A DNA stretch of 52,022 bases from contig CAIUPP010000124.1 in the NCBI GenBank assembly GCA_903901045.1, positions 1-52,022 on the forward strand, read 5' to 3'. Source of the DNA: an uncultured Planctomycetota bacterium. GTDB taxonomy: Bacteria > Planctomycetota > Brocadiia > CAIUPP01. The position numbers were made by a program, and so were the translations under genes. Below the pieces are notes generated by a model, which worked only from the letters and a program-made list of their open reading frames with translations, made no database searches and was not told the origin of the DNA. Below, one piece after another: positions 15,143-24,300 of the stretch (position 1 is its first letter; each line of letters starts with the position of its first letter).

Positions 15143-18100
15143 ATGTTTCGCCCCATTGACAAGAACTTCGACATGGTCGCCTCCGAGCATGAAATGCTCA
15201 AGTTCTGGGAGGAGAGCGACGCGTTCAACAAGCTCCGCGCGCAGAACGCCGGCAAGCCCAAGTGGTCCTTCCTGGACGGCCCCATCACCGCCAACAACCC
15301 GATGGGCGTCCACCACGCCTGGGGGCGAACGCTCAAGGACTGCTACCAGCGCTACCACGCCATGACCGGCCACGAGTTGCGCTACCAGAACGGCTTCGAC
15401 TGTCAGGGGCTGTGGGTCGAGGTGGAGGTGGAGAAGGAGTTCGGCTTCAAGGACAAGCGGCAGATCGAGGAGTTCGGGCTGGAGAAATTCATCCTCGCTT
15501 GCAAGGCGCGGGTGAACAAGTACGCGAAGGTGCAGACGGCACAATCCGTCCGCCTCGGCTACTGGATGGATTGGGACCGCGACGAGGACTGGCAGAAGGA
15601 GCCCGGCCAGCGCCGCAGCTACTTCACGATGGCGGATGAGAACAATTACACCATCTGGTCTTTCCTGAAGAAGTGCCATGAGCGCGGGCTGATCTACAAA
15701 GGGCTGGACGCCATGCCCTGGTGCCCGCGCTGCGGCACCGGCATCTCCGAGCAGGAGCGCCGCGTGGGGTACAAGAAGATCACCGACACCGCTGTGTACA
15801 TCAAGCTGCCGCTGCACGGGCGCGAGAAGGAGTTCCTGCTGGTCTGGACCACCACCCCCTGGACGCTCGCGGCGAACGTCGCCTGTGCCGTCCATCCCGA
15901 GCTGACCTACGTGAAGGCCCGGCAGGGGGAGGAGACGTTCTACGTCGTGCGCGAACGCGCCCACGTCCTCAAAGAACGCGGACCGTTTGAGATCGTCCAG
16001 GAGTTCCCCGGCAGCCATCTGCTCGGCCTGACGTACGACGGCCCGTTCGACGACCTGCCCGTTCCCTCGCAGACCACCAAGGCGCACAAGATCATCCCGT
16101 GGACGGAGATCACCGCCGGCGACGGCACCGGCATCGTCCATATCGCTCCCGGCTGCGGCAAGGAGGACTTCGACCTCTCCAAGGAACTGCGTCTGCCGCT
16201 GATTGCGCCGATCGACGACGCCGGAATCTACAAGGAGGGCTTCGGCTTCCTCACCGGCCAGTACGCGGGCAAAGTCGCCGACCTCGTGCTCGACGAACTG
16301 CGCAAGCGCGGCGTCTACTACAAGAAAGAGAACTACGAGCACGACTACCCCCATTGCTGGCGCTGTTCCACGCAATTGCTCTTCCGCTCCGTGGATGAAT
16401 GGTACATCTCCATGTCCTGGCGCGAAGAGATCATGGAGAACGTCCAGAAGATCCGCTGGATTCCCGACTACGGCAAGGACCTGGAGCTGGACTGGCTGGC
16501 CAACATGCACGACTGGATGATTAGCAAGAAGCGCTACTGGGGCCTGGCGCTGCCGATCTTCTCCTGCGAGTGCGGCTGGTTCGACGTGGTCGGCAGCCGG
16601 GAGGAACTCCAGGCGCGCGCGGTGGAGGGATGGAAGGAGTTCGACGGCCACAGCCCGCACCGCCCCTGGGTGGATGCCGTCAAGATCAAGTGTGGCAAGT
16701 GCGGCAAGCCGGCGGCGCGCATTCCCGACGTCGGCAACCCCTGGCTCGACGCCGGCATCGTCCCCTACTCCACCGTCCGCTACGGCACCGACCGCGGCTA
16801 CTGGAAGGACTGGGTCCCCGCCGACCTCGTGCTGGAGTGCTTCCCCGGCCAGTTCCGCAACTGGTTCTACGCGCTGCTTTCCATGAGCACCATGATGGAG
16901 GACATTCCCCCCTTCAAGAGGCTGCTGGGCCACGCCCTGGTGCGCGACGAGAACGGCGAGGAGATGCACAAGTCCAAAGGCAACGCCATCTGGTTCGACG
17001 AGGCCGCCGAGAAGATGGGCGTCGACGCCATGCGCTGGCTCTACTGCCGCCAGAACCCGGTCAACAACATGAACTTCGGCTACACGCTGGCCGAGCAGGT
17101 CAAGCGCAAGGTGTTCAACACCTGGTGGAACGTCTTCAGCTTCTTCGTCAGCTACGCGCGCACGGATGACTTCGACCCGCAGGCTCCCAAGGTGCCCTTT
17201 GCCGAACGGCAGGACCTCGACCGCTGGATTCTCAGCCGGCTGCAGGAGTTCCTGACCACGGCGAACAAGGGGCTGGCGGAGTTCGACGCCCCCTCCGTCA
17301 CCCGCGCCGCCGAGGAACTGATGGACGCGCTGAGCACCTGGTACGTGCGCCGCAGCCGCCGCCGTTTCTGGCGGCCCAAGGATGCCGCCGACCGGGACAA
17401 GCTGGCCGCCTACCAGACGCTGCACGAGGTGCTGATCGCCCTCACGCAGGCGCTGGCGCCCCTCGTGCCGTTCATCACGGAATATTACTACCAGCGGCTC
17501 GTGCGGGACGTGGAACCTTGTAGGGGCAAGGCATGCCTTGCCCCTACGCCGGATGGCGTGGCCGCGCGCGTTGAATCCGCCCCCATCAGCGTCCACCTCT
17601 GCGCTTACCCGCAGCCGGACCCGGCGCTGCACGACGAGAAACTCAGCCGCGAGATGGACGCCGCGATGCAGGTGGTCAGCGCCGCCCTCTCACTGCGCGA
17701 AACGCGCCAACTCCGCGTCCGCCAGCCGCTGCGCGAGATGGTGGTGGTGCCCGCCGATGCCTTCCAGTCCGGCGCGCTCAAGCGCTTCGAAGCGCACATC
17801 CTCGATGAGTTGAATATCAAGAAACTCACCGTCGCCACCGACCCCGCCGAGCTGGTGCAGTACCAGATCAAGCCCAACCTCAAGCTGCTGGGGCCGAAGT
17901 ACGGCAAGGAGGCGGGCAAGCTGCGGGAGTTGCTGTCGAAGATGGACCCCGCCGCCGTCGCGCGGCAGGTCGAAGGCAAACTCCCTGTGCGCCTCGAATC
18001 TGACGGTGCATCGTGGGAGCTGCTGCCGGAGGAAATCCTCGTCGAGCGCAAGGCCTCCGACAAGCTGGTGGTCAGCGAGGAGAAGGGGCTGCTGGTGGCG

Positions 18101-18382
18101 CTCGATGTCACCCTCACCCCGGAGCTCGAACGCGAAGGGCTCGCGCGCGACGTCGTCCGCCATATCCAGCAGATGCGCAAGGAGGCGGATTTCGACCTGC
18201 TCGACCGCGTCGAGGTTTCCTACGAAACGAAGGACGAGATGCTGGCGCAGGTCTTCGTCGAGCACGCCGACGCCATCCGCAGCGAGACCCTCTGCGACAA
18301 GCTCTTCCCCGGCCACTGCGAGACCTCTAAGGAGATCAAACTCTCCGGCCGCGATCTCAGGCTGGCGGTGCAGAAGATCTGA
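15143..18382 (+). CDS. ileS: Isoleucyl-tRNA synthetase
   Basis: A 1079-residue class I synthetase that charges tRNA-Ile. The HIGH-type motif appears as GVHHAWGRT near residue 54 and the KMSKS-type motif as MHKSKGN near 610. The editing domain contains VWTTTPWTL and GTGIVHIAPGCGKEDF. The sequence resembles the eukaryote-like (type 2, often mupirocin-tolerant) IleRS group, as judged by length and the HHAWGRT form. An oddity: a 28-bp perfect palindrome (17520-17547) is read in frame and adds the segment PCRGKACLAPTPDG at about residues 793-806, between the tRNA anticodon-binding helices. The frame stays open, so the enzyme probably tolerates it. Confidence 0.95.
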   Translation: MFRPIDKNFDMVASEHEMLKFWEESDAFNKLRAQNAGKPKWSFLDGPITANNPMGVHHAWGRTLKDCYQRYHAMTGHELRYQNGFDCQGLWVEVEVEKEFGFKDKRQIEEFGLEKFILACKARVNKYAKVQTAQSVRLGYWMDWDRDEDWQKEPGQRRSYFTMADENNYTIWSFLKKCHERGLIYKGLDAMPWCPRCGTGISEQERRVGYKKITDTAVYIKLPLHGREKEFLLVWTTTPWTLAANVACAVHPELTYVKARQGEETFYVVRERAHVLKERGPFEIVQEFPGSHLLGLTYDGPFDDLPVPSQTTKAHKIIPWTEITAGDGTGIVHIAPGCGKEDFDLSKELRLPLIAPIDDAGIYKEGFGFLTGQYAGKVADLVLDELRKRGVYYKKENYEHDYPHCWRCSTQLLFRSVDEWYISMSWREEIMENVQKIRWIPDYGKDLELDWLANMHDWMISKKRYWGLALPIFSCECGWFDVVGSREELQARAVEGWKEFDGHSPHRPWVDAVKIKCGKCGKPAARIPDVGNPWLDAGIVPYSTVRYGTDRGYWKDWVPADLVLECFPGQFRNWFYALLSMSTMMEDIPPFKRLLGHALVRDENGEEMHKSKGNAIWFDEAAEKMGVDAMRWLYCRQNPVNNMNFGYTLAEQVKRKVFNTWWNVFSFFVSYARTDDFDPQAPKVPFAERQDLDRWILSRLQEFLTTANKGLAEFDAPSVTRAAEELMDALSTWYVRRSRRRFWRPKDAADRDKLAAYQTLHEVLIALTQALAPLVPFITEYYYQRLVRDVEPCRGKACLAPTPDGVAARVESAPISVHLCAYPQPDPALHDEKLSREMDAAMQVVSAALSLRETRQLRVRQPLREMVVVPADAFQSGALKRFEAHILDELNIKKLTVATDPAELVQYQIKPNLKLLGPKYGKEAGKLRELLSKMDPAAVARQVEGKLPVRLESDGASWELLPEEILVERKASDKLVVSEEKGLLVALDVTLTPELEREGLARDVVRHIQQMRKEADFDLLDRVEVSYETKDEMLAQVFVEHADAIRSETLCDKLFPGHCETSKEIKLSGRDLRLAVQKI
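17520..17547. repeat. 28-bp perfect palindrome inserted in ileS
   Basis: The sequence is its own reverse complement over 28 bases, centred on GGCAAGGCATGCCTTGCC. A shorter 20-bp copy (GGGCAAGGCATGCCTTGCCC) lies between genes at 48192-48211. This identifies it as a dispersed element rather than ancestral ileS sequence. Confidence 0.85.
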
Positions 18383-18417
18383 CGTCCGCGAGCCGCGCGC
18401 GCAATCGTCAATGAGCC

Positions 18418-18518
18418 GTCATTGCGAGGTCCCGCCTTCGGCGGGGCCGTGGCAATCTTCAAGTCTTCCGTGGCCGTTGGTCCGTAACGGCAACGGCCGC
18501 ACGGAAAACCGGAGCGGA
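18418..18518. repeat. Half element of the GTCATTGCGAGG family
   Basis: GTCATTGCGAGG at 18418-18429 leads into GTGGCAATCTTCAAG (18449-18463), as in the element at 5052. The closing CCTCGCAATGAC arm is missing. It lies in the 143 bases between the convergent ends of ileS and the RCC1 gene. An inner CCGTGGCCGTTG/CAACGGCCGCACGG pairing could act as a terminator. Confidence 0.6.
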
Positions 18519-18525
18519 ATATCCG

Positions 18526-20220
18526 TCACGGGTTGATGGAAATTGGGAGCGTTCCGGTTAGCTTGCCCTTCCCGTAGGTGGCGGTGATGGTGCAGGGCTG
18601 AGGGGCGGTGACGGACGCGGTCGTCAGCAGGCCGGTTTTGCCCATCTTGGCCCCGGCAACTTTCGAGCAACTCCACTTGGCCAGCGTTGTGACATCGCGC
18701 TCGGCGCCGCTGGTGAAATGCGCGGTGCAGGTGTAGGAGGCCGAGTCGCCGCCGTCAACCACGGTATTTCCCGTGACCTTCAGCGAATCCACGCTTCCGA
18801 TCCCGAAGTCAAAGGCGCTCTCGTCGAAATCCACGCCGTCCGGCGAGGTGATCCGAATCCGGTAATCGGCCCCCTCGGGGTAGACTTCCTGTGTCTTAGA
18901 CTTCCACGCCCCGACGGTCCACGCGAAACTGCCCGTATTGGAGGCAGCGGCGGAAAGCGTCCAGGTCTCCGAGCCGCCCTTCACCAAATCAATCCTCACT
19001 TTGGCATTCTTGGGCAGGTTGAAGGAATTCCATCGAATGGTCGTCTTCTCGCCCACTTCGAAGGCCATGTCGGCGGCGGTGGGGGTCGTCAGCTCGACGC
19101 CGTACCAGGCGGCCACCAGCGAATCGCGCCCGGCGGAAATTTCGAACACGCTGTTGACGCCCGCGAGCCGGGTGAAAGCGGTGATGTCCGTCCCTTTGGT
19201 CAGTCCGAGCTGCCCCGACAAGTTCTTGCCCGCCCCCCAGAGCGTGCCGTCGCTCTTCAGCGCCAGGGTGTGCCACATGCCGGGGGCGATGGCGGTGACT
19301 CCGGCCAGGCCGGGGACGGTGGTGAAGACGTTGCGGTTGACCAGGTCCCCCAGGCCGAGTTGGTAGCTGCTGTTGTCGCCCGTCGCCTTGACGGCGCCGT
19401 CACCCATGAGGACAAAGGAGGAGCGGGCCCCGGCGAAGATGGCTGAGACGCTTCCCAGTCCGTCCACGCTTGCCAGGTAATTATAGTCGGTGTTGTCGCC
19501 CAGTCCGAGCTGCCCTTCCGTGTTGCGGCCGGAGGCGTAAACGGGCCCGTCGTGGGACAGGGCGAGCAGATGATTCTGCCCGGTGGCGATGGAAACGACC
19601 CAGTTCTGGAACTTGTTGGTGAAGAACGAGCGCGGGTCGTTGTCGCCGAGTCCGAGTTCCCCCTCGCCGTTGTAGCCGCATGCACTGACGAGCCCGCTCA
19701 TCAGCAGGGCCGATCCCTGGCTCTGGCCCCTGACCATGGTGACATCGCTGAGTCCGCTCACTGCCTGAAAGGAGCTGCGATTACTGTTGTCGCCCAGCCC
19801 AAGATTCCCATAGTAGTTGTAACCGGTTGAGTAAAGCGTGCCGCCGCTCAGCGCCAGGGAATGGACATCACCGGCGGCAATGGCCTCGACGTTGGTCAAA
19901 CCGGGCACTTGCACAAAGGCCGGCTGGTTGGTTGTGTTGCCCAGGCCGAGACGTCCGTCATGGTTCTGCCCGGCGACCCAGAGCGTGCCGTCGCCGCAGA
20001 GGACGAGGGAGTGAAGATTCCCCGCCGCGACGTGGCTCACATTGCGCAGGCCGGGGACCTGCGTGAACACGGGCACTGTGGTCCCGGCGGCGCCGATCCC
20101 AAGCTGCCCGCTGTTGTTGGCCCCCGCGACATAGAGCCTGCCGTCCTTGGCCGGAGCCGGCGCCGCCATGAGCGCGACAAGGGAGATGAGGGCGAGGAAC
20201 ATCGAAAAGCGTGTGGTCAT
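18526..20220 (-). CDS. Secreted RCC1-repeat beta-propeller protein
   Basis: A 564-residue exported protein. Residues 1-24 form a signal peptide (hydrophobic FLALISLVALMAAPAPA, cleavage near AKA/KDG). Residues 25 to about 370 contain about seven RCC1 repeats of the form GxxLYVAGxNNSGQLGLGDxxN followed by V.AIAAGxxHSLAL, which build a seven-bladed propeller. The C-terminus (about 375-475) resembles a Ser/Thr-rich Kre9-like immunoglobulin domain (IRWNSFNLPKNAKVRIDL). Residues 480-564 resemble a bacterial Ig-like (Big) domain. Bacterial RCC1 proteins of this kind are extracellular or surface binding proteins with no known substrate. It stands alone with its own promoter. Confidence 0.88.
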   Translation of the reverse strand: MTTRFSMFLALISLVALMAAPAPAKDGRLYVAGANNSGQLGIGAAGTTVPVFTQVPGLRNVSHVAAGNLHSLVLCGDGTLWVAGQNHDGRLGLGNTTNQPAFVQVPGLTNVEAIAAGDVHSLALSGGTLYSTGYNYYGNLGLGDNSNRSSFQAVSGLSDVTMVRGQSQGSALLMSGLVSACGYNGEGELGLGDNDPRSFFTNKFQNWVVSIATGQNHLLALSHDGPVYASGRNTEGQLGLGDNTDYNYLASVDGLGSVSAIFAGARSSFVLMGDGAVKATGDNSSYQLGLGDLVNRNVFTTVPGLAGVTAIAPGMWHTLALKSDGTLWGAGKNLSGQLGLTKGTDITAFTRLAGVNSVFEISAGRDSLVAAWYGVELTTPTAADMAFEVGEKTTIRWNSFNLPKNAKVRIDLVKGGSETWTLSAAASNTGSFAWTVGAWKSKTQEVYPEGADYRIRITSPDGVDFDESAFDFGIGSVDSLKVTGNTVVDGGDSASYTCTAHFTSGAERDVTTLAKWSCSKVAGAKMGKTGLLTTASVTAPQPCTITATYGKGKLTGTLPISINP

Positions 20221-20271
20221 GAGAACCTTCTTTCTCGAAGAGGGAAGATGGCCGGGCGTAGGGACGCATGA

Positions 20272-20300
20272 AAGGTACTCTCGACTGCGTCGATTGTCAA
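20272..20300 (-). promoter_or_regulatory. Putative promoter of the RCC1 protein gene
   Basis: Minus strand: TTGACA (20300-20295), 17-base spacer, TACCTT (20277-20272). The gene starts 51 bases downstream and has a GAAAGAAGG ribosome site. Confidence 0.5.
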
Positions 20301-20416
20301 CGGGCGCGGAAGTTGCCCGGCCATGGAGAGAAAAGCGGGCGGGAGTCTCTTCGCAACGCTGGAGAGCGCACGGCCGCTTTCCTCAGACACCCTCGCCCGC
20401 AGGGATTGAAACAGCG

Positions 20417-20588
20417 TTGCTCTGTTGAAACCATAGTGAATCGCGGGCCGGAGGACCCGCGCTGCACGGTTTCATCCGTATGTAGCGCGGACTCTCCCCT
20501 CGACAGCCTTGGGGCCATGAGCAACGTCGAATGGCAAGTCCGCATCGCGGACGGAACGCCCGCGAAGGAGATGGTTTCAACAGAGCAA
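20417..20588. repeat. 172-bp MITE-like element with 18-bp perfect terminal inverted repeats
   Basis: TTGCTCTGTTGAAACCAT (20417-20434) is the exact inverse of 20571-20588. The interior includes a CGCGGGCCGGAGGACCCGCG hairpin and a GTAGCGCGGACT..CCATGAGCAACG..GTCCGC segment shared with the element at 11123-11249. It lies 91 bases upstream of purSL. No open reading frame inside looks real. The remaining bases 20301-20416 show nothing certain. Confidence 0.8.
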
Positions 20589-20679
20589 TGTTGGAACCAT
20601 TCCGCGTGGCGATGCTACCCCAATTGTGGTATCCTGCCACGTCAGTTATCTTCCGCAATTCACTATTGCAGGAACTCCG

Positions 20680-23559
20680 ATGGCCAAGAAATCGAATGAA
20701 TGGCGCGTGGAAGTGACGCTGCGGCGCGAGTTCTACGACCCCGAGGGGCATGCCGCGCTGGGGGATATCCGCGATCTGGGAATCGCCGGCGTCAGCGACG
20801 TGCGCCTCGTCCATGTCCATCTGCTCACCGGCCCCCTCACCGCGAAACAGGTCGAGCGCGTGGCCGCGCGGCTGCTGGCCGACCCGGTCAATCAGGTCTA
20901 CAGCATCGGCAGGCCGATGCCCTCCCCGCTCAAGGGACGCCACGCCGTGGTGCAGGTCTTCAGAAAGCCCGGCGTGATGGACCCCGTCGCGGCGAGCACG
21001 CTCAAGGGAATCGCCGACCTCGGCCTGCGCGCGGACAGCGTCCGCACCGGCCGCAAGTTCCTCCTCTACGGCAAGCCGACGAAAGGGGAGCTCGCGCTCA
21101 TCAGCGACAAGGTGCTCCATAACGCCGCCATCGAGGAGGCGTTCTACGGCGAGGTCGCCATCCCGCACGCCCCCGCCGTCCCGGAGTACAAGTTCCAGCG
21201 CCGCGAGGTCTCCCTCCTCGGCGTGAGCGACCAGCGCCTGTTGGAGATCAGCAAACAGTGGACGCTCAGCCTGAGCCTGGAGGAGATGCGCACCATCCAG
21301 CGCCATTTCGCCGACCAGGGGCGCAACCCCACCGACATCGAGCTGGAATGCATCGCGCAGACCTGGTCGGAGCATTGCGTCCACAAGACCCTGCGCGGGG
21401 TGATCGACTTCGAGGGGCGCATCATCGACAACCTGCTCAAGAGCACCGTCTTCAAGGCGACCAGCGAGTTGAAGAAGCCCTGGTGCGTCTCGGTCTTCAA
21501 GGACAATGCCGGGATCATCCGCTTCGACGAGGAGTTCAACGTCTGCTTCAAGGTGGAGACGCACAACCACCCCAGCGCCATCGAGCCGTACGGCGGCGCG
21601 GGCACCGGCATCGGCGGGGTGATCCGCGATCCGCTCGGAACCGGGCTGGGCGCCAAGCCGATCCTAAATACCGACGTCTTCTGCTTCGGCCCGCCCGATC
21701 TGCCCGCCTCCAAGGTTCCCCCCGGCGCGCTGCATCCCAAGCGCGTGATGAAGGGGGTGGTCTCCGGCGTGCGCGACTACGGCAACCGCATGGGAATCCC
21801 CACCGCCAACGGCGCGGTGCTGTTCGACGAGCGCTACGTCGGCAACCCGCTGGTCTATTGCGGGAACGTCGGCATCATCCCGCGCGACCGCTGCGAGAAG
21901 GCCTCCCACCCCGGCGACCTGATCGTCGTCGTCGGCGGGCGCACCGGGCGCGATGGCATCCACGGCGCGACTTTCTCCTCCATCGAATTGACCGAGGATT
22001 CCGAGACGGTCTCCTCCGGCGCGGTGCAGATCGGCAACGCCATCGAGGAGAAGCGCGTCGCCGACACGATCCTCCAGGCGCGCGACCTGAACCTGTACAG
22101 CTGCATCACCGATTGCGGCGCGGGCGGGCTTTCCAGCGCCGTCGGCGAGATGGGGGAGCATCTCGGCGCGGACGTGCATCTGGAGAAAGTGCCGCTCAAG
22201 TACCACGGCCTGAGCTACGCCGAAATCTGGATCAGCGAGGCGCAGGAGCGCATGGTGATCGCCGTGCCGCCGAAGAAGCTCAAGGCGATCCTGAAGCTCT
22301 TCGCGGGGGAGAACGTCGAGGCGACCGTCATCGGCACATTCCGCAAGGACCGCCGCCTGCGCCTGTTCTACCGCGGCACGCAGGTGGGTGAACTGGCGAT
22401 GGAGTTCCTCCACAACGGCGTCCCACGCCTCACGCGCAAAGCGGTCTGGCGCAACCAGAAATTCATCGAGCCCAGGCCGAAGGCGCGCAAGGACTACGGC
22501 CCCGCGCTGCGCGGCATCCTGGGAAGCTGGAACGTCTGCTCCAAGGAATGGATCATCCGCCAGTACGACCATGAAGTGCAGGGGGCCAGCGTCCTCAAGC
22601 CGCTGGTGGGCGTCGCCAACGACGGCCCCGGCGACGCGGCCGTCATCGCCCCGGTGCTGGGCAGCACGCGCGGCATCGCCGTCGCGAACGGCATCAACCC
22701 GAAGTACGGCGACATCGACCCCTACGCCATGGCCGCCTCGGCCATCGACGAAGCGGTCCGGCAGATCATCTCCGTCGGCGGGCGGTTCGACCGCATCGCG
22801 CTGCTGGACAATTTCTGCTGGGGAAACACCGACAAGCCCGACCGGCTCGGCTCGCTCGTGCGCGCCGCGGAGGCCTGCTACGACCTCGCCAAGGCGTACG
22901 GCGCCCCCTTCATCAGCGGCAAGGACAGCCTCAACAACGAGTTCCGCGTCGGCGACCAGACCATCGCCATCCCCCCCACGCTGCTCATCAGCGCCATCGG
23001 CCTCGTCGCCGACGTGCGCAAGTGCGTCAGCATGGACGCCAAGAAGGCCGGCAACGTCCTGTACGCCGTGGGCATGACCTATGACGAACTGGGCGGATCG
23101 CACTACTATGCCCTGGAGAACGAGGTCGGCAACAAAGTGCCCATCGTGCGGCCGGAGATGGGCAAGGCGATTTTCACCGCGCTCTCCGGCGCGATCCGCA
23201 AGGGGCTGGTGCGCTCCTGCCACGACTGCTCCGAAGGCGGCCTGGCCGTCGCCGCCGCAGAGATGGCCTTCGCCGGCGGGCTGGGGATGGACCTGTACAC
23301 CCTCACCGTCCCGCGCCCGGAAGAATTGCAGCGCGACGACGCCATCCTCTTCAGCGAGTCCAACAGCCGCTTCCTGGTCGAAGTCGAGCCGGGCAAGGTG
23401 GCGAAATTCGAGGCCGCGCTTTCCGGCGTCCCCCTCGCCCCCATCGGTCGCGTCACGAGCGAGGACGTTCTCCGCATCCGCGGCCTCCTCGGCGACGTGA
23501 TCGTGCAAGAGAAGCTGGCCGAATTGAAGGAAGCATGGCAGAAGCCTTTAAGGTGGTGA
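20680..23559 (+). CDS. purL: Phosphoribosylformylglycinamidine synthase, PurS-PurL fusion
   Basis: A 959-residue enzyme of de novo purine synthesis that turns FGAR into FGAM using ammonia supplied by PurQ. The N-terminal 170 residues contain two successive PurS-like units. The second has the PurS signature PGVMDPVAASTLKGIADLG followed by VRTGRKF. The rest is a small-type PurL with paired AIRS domains: TWSEHCVHKT, FKVETHNHPSAIEPYGGAGTG, the SGKDSLNNE loop and SCHDCSEGGLAVA. There is no C-terminal glutaminase domain, so a separate PurQ is needed; none lies in the window. The ATG at 20680 follows AGGAA and leaves out an unrelated upstream extension. The stop overlaps a possible upstream start of the nuclease gene. 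Confidence 0.92.
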   Translation: MAKKSNEWRVEVTLRREFYDPEGHAALGDIRDLGIAGVSDVRLVHVHLLTGPLTAKQVERVAARLLADPVNQVYSIGRPMPSPLKGRHAVVQVFRKPGVMDPVAASTLKGIADLGLRADSVRTGRKFLLYGKPTKGELALISDKVLHNAAIEEAFYGEVAIPHAPAVPEYKFQRREVSLLGVSDQRLLEISKQWTLSLSLEEMRTIQRHFADQGRNPTDIELECIAQTWSEHCVHKTLRGVIDFEGRIIDNLLKSTVFKATSELKKPWCVSVFKDNAGIIRFDEEFNVCFKVETHNHPSAIEPYGGAGTGIGGVIRDPLGTGLGAKPILNTDVFCFGPPDLPASKVPPGALHPKRVMKGVVSGVRDYGNRMGIPTANGAVLFDERYVGNPLVYCGNVGIIPRDRCEKASHPGDLIVVVGGRTGRDGIHGATFSSIELTEDSETVSSGAVQIGNAIEEKRVADTILQARDLNLYSCITDCGAGGLSSAVGEMGEHLGADVHLEKVPLKYHGLSYAEIWISEAQERMVIAVPPKKLKAILKLFAGENVEATVIGTFRKDRRLRLFYRGTQVGELAMEFLHNGVPRLTRKAVWRNQKFIEPRPKARKDYGPALRGILGSWNVCSKEWIIRQYDHEVQGASVLKPLVGVANDGPGDAAVIAPVLGSTRGIAVANGINPKYGDIDPYAMAASAIDEAVRQIISVGGRFDRIALLDNFCWGNTDKPDRLGSLVRAAEACYDLAKAYGAPFISGKDSLNNEFRVGDQTIAIPPTLLISAIGLVADVRKCVSMDAKKAGNVLYAVGMTYDELGGSHYYALENEVGNKVPIVRPEMGKAIFTALSGAIRKGLVRSCHDCSEGGLAVAAAEMAFAGGLGMDLYTLTVPRPEELQRDDAILFSESNSRFLVEVEPGKVAKFEAALSGVPLAPIGRVTSEDVLRIRGLLGDVIVQEKLAELKEAWQKPLRW

Positions 23560-23567
23560 AGGAAAAC

Positions 23568-24266
23568 ATGAGCAAATTTAGACCGGCATCAGAGGTGGCG
23601 GAAGCTGTAAGGCATTTCTGGAGCACACGCGCTGCGCAGGCGGTCAAGCAGAGTGTTTCTGGAAAGGCAGATCAGGGAGCACGTTCAGCAGTGACCGGTG
23701 GCGCGCAAATGGACGGTTTCATCCGCCTCCTGACAGAAACCATTCTACGAGCCGGCGTTCGACGGGAAGCCATCTTCTATGATTCCGCGCTCGAATTGCC
23801 GGGCTATTTTCGACCCACAAAGAAGTGGGATTTACTTGTTGTGCAGGATGGCGCGCTCCTTGTGGCGCTGGAGACCAAATCACAGATAGGCCCCTCCTTC
23901 GGCAACAACTTCAATAACCGAACGGAGGAGGCAATGGGTAGCGCCTTAGACATCTGGACGGCGTACCGCGAAGGGGTCTTCGGAAAACATGTGCGGCCAT
24001 GGCTGGGCTACTTGTTCCTTCTGGAAGACTGCCCCAAGTCGCAGTCGCCAATCCGAGCCAACGAACCGCACTTTGCAGTCCTGCCCGAGTTCAAAGCGGC
24101 GTCGTACCAGCAACGCTATGAACTGTTCTGCCGCAAGCTTGTCTTAGAGAGACACTATGACGCCGCCTGCCTTTTGACCTCTCGCCGCGACGGGGGGGGG
24201 GGGCGCGCGGACAATACACCGAGCCGGCAGATGATCTCACCTTTGCGCACTACGTCAATTCCTTGA
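23568..24266 (+). CDS. PaeR7I/XhoI-like type II restriction endonuclease, 3' end frameshifted
   Basis: A 232-residue reading frame strongly resembling R.PaeR7I (CTCGAG-specific): AVRHFWSTR, GARSAVTGGAQMDGF, ELPGYFRPTKKWDLL and GPSFGNNFNNRTEEAMGSA. The probable PD-(D/E)xK residues are the Asp of KWDLLVV and the Glu/Lys of LETKSQ. A run of twelve G at 24192-24203 throws the frame off. The +2 frame after it reads GQYTEPADDLTFAHYVNSL and stops at 24296-24298, three bases before the methylase start, so that is the likely true C-terminus. One extra G or two fewer would restore it. An alternative start at 23535 overlaps purSL. Base composition is lower in GC than the neighbours, which suggests horizontal gain. 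Confidence 0.85.
   Translation: MSKFRPASEVAEAVRHFWSTRAAQAVKQSVSGKADQGARSAVTGGAQMDGFIRLLTETILRAGVRREAIFYDSALELPGYFRPTKKWDLLVVQDGALLVALETKSQIGPSFGNNFNNRTEEAMGSALDIWTAYREGVFGKHVRPWLGYLFLLEDCPKSQSPIRANEPHFAVLPEFKAASYQQRYELFCRKLVLERHYDAACLLTSRRDGGGGRADNTPSRQMISPLRTTSIP
24192..24203 (+). other. G12 homopolymer in the restriction nuclease gene
   Basis: Twelve consecutive G near the 3' end of the nuclease gene. At this length the downstream family-like C-terminus is out of frame; G10 or G13 would put it in frame to the stop at 24298. Either slipped-strand phase variation or a sequencing/assembly length error can explain it. Confidence 0.75.
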
Positions 24267-24300
24267 CAGCCCAACTGCGCGCCTTTGTAGGTAAGTAACG

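Noticed and set aside
15098-17632. An 844-codon open frame antisense to ileS
   Set aside because: Shadow of a GC-rich gene; no recognisable motif or ribosome site.
20388-20411. A lone CRISPR-repeat-like end, GCAGGGATTGAAAC
   Set aside because: Single occurrence with no second copy or spacer spacing, and unlike the type I-C repeat at the right end.
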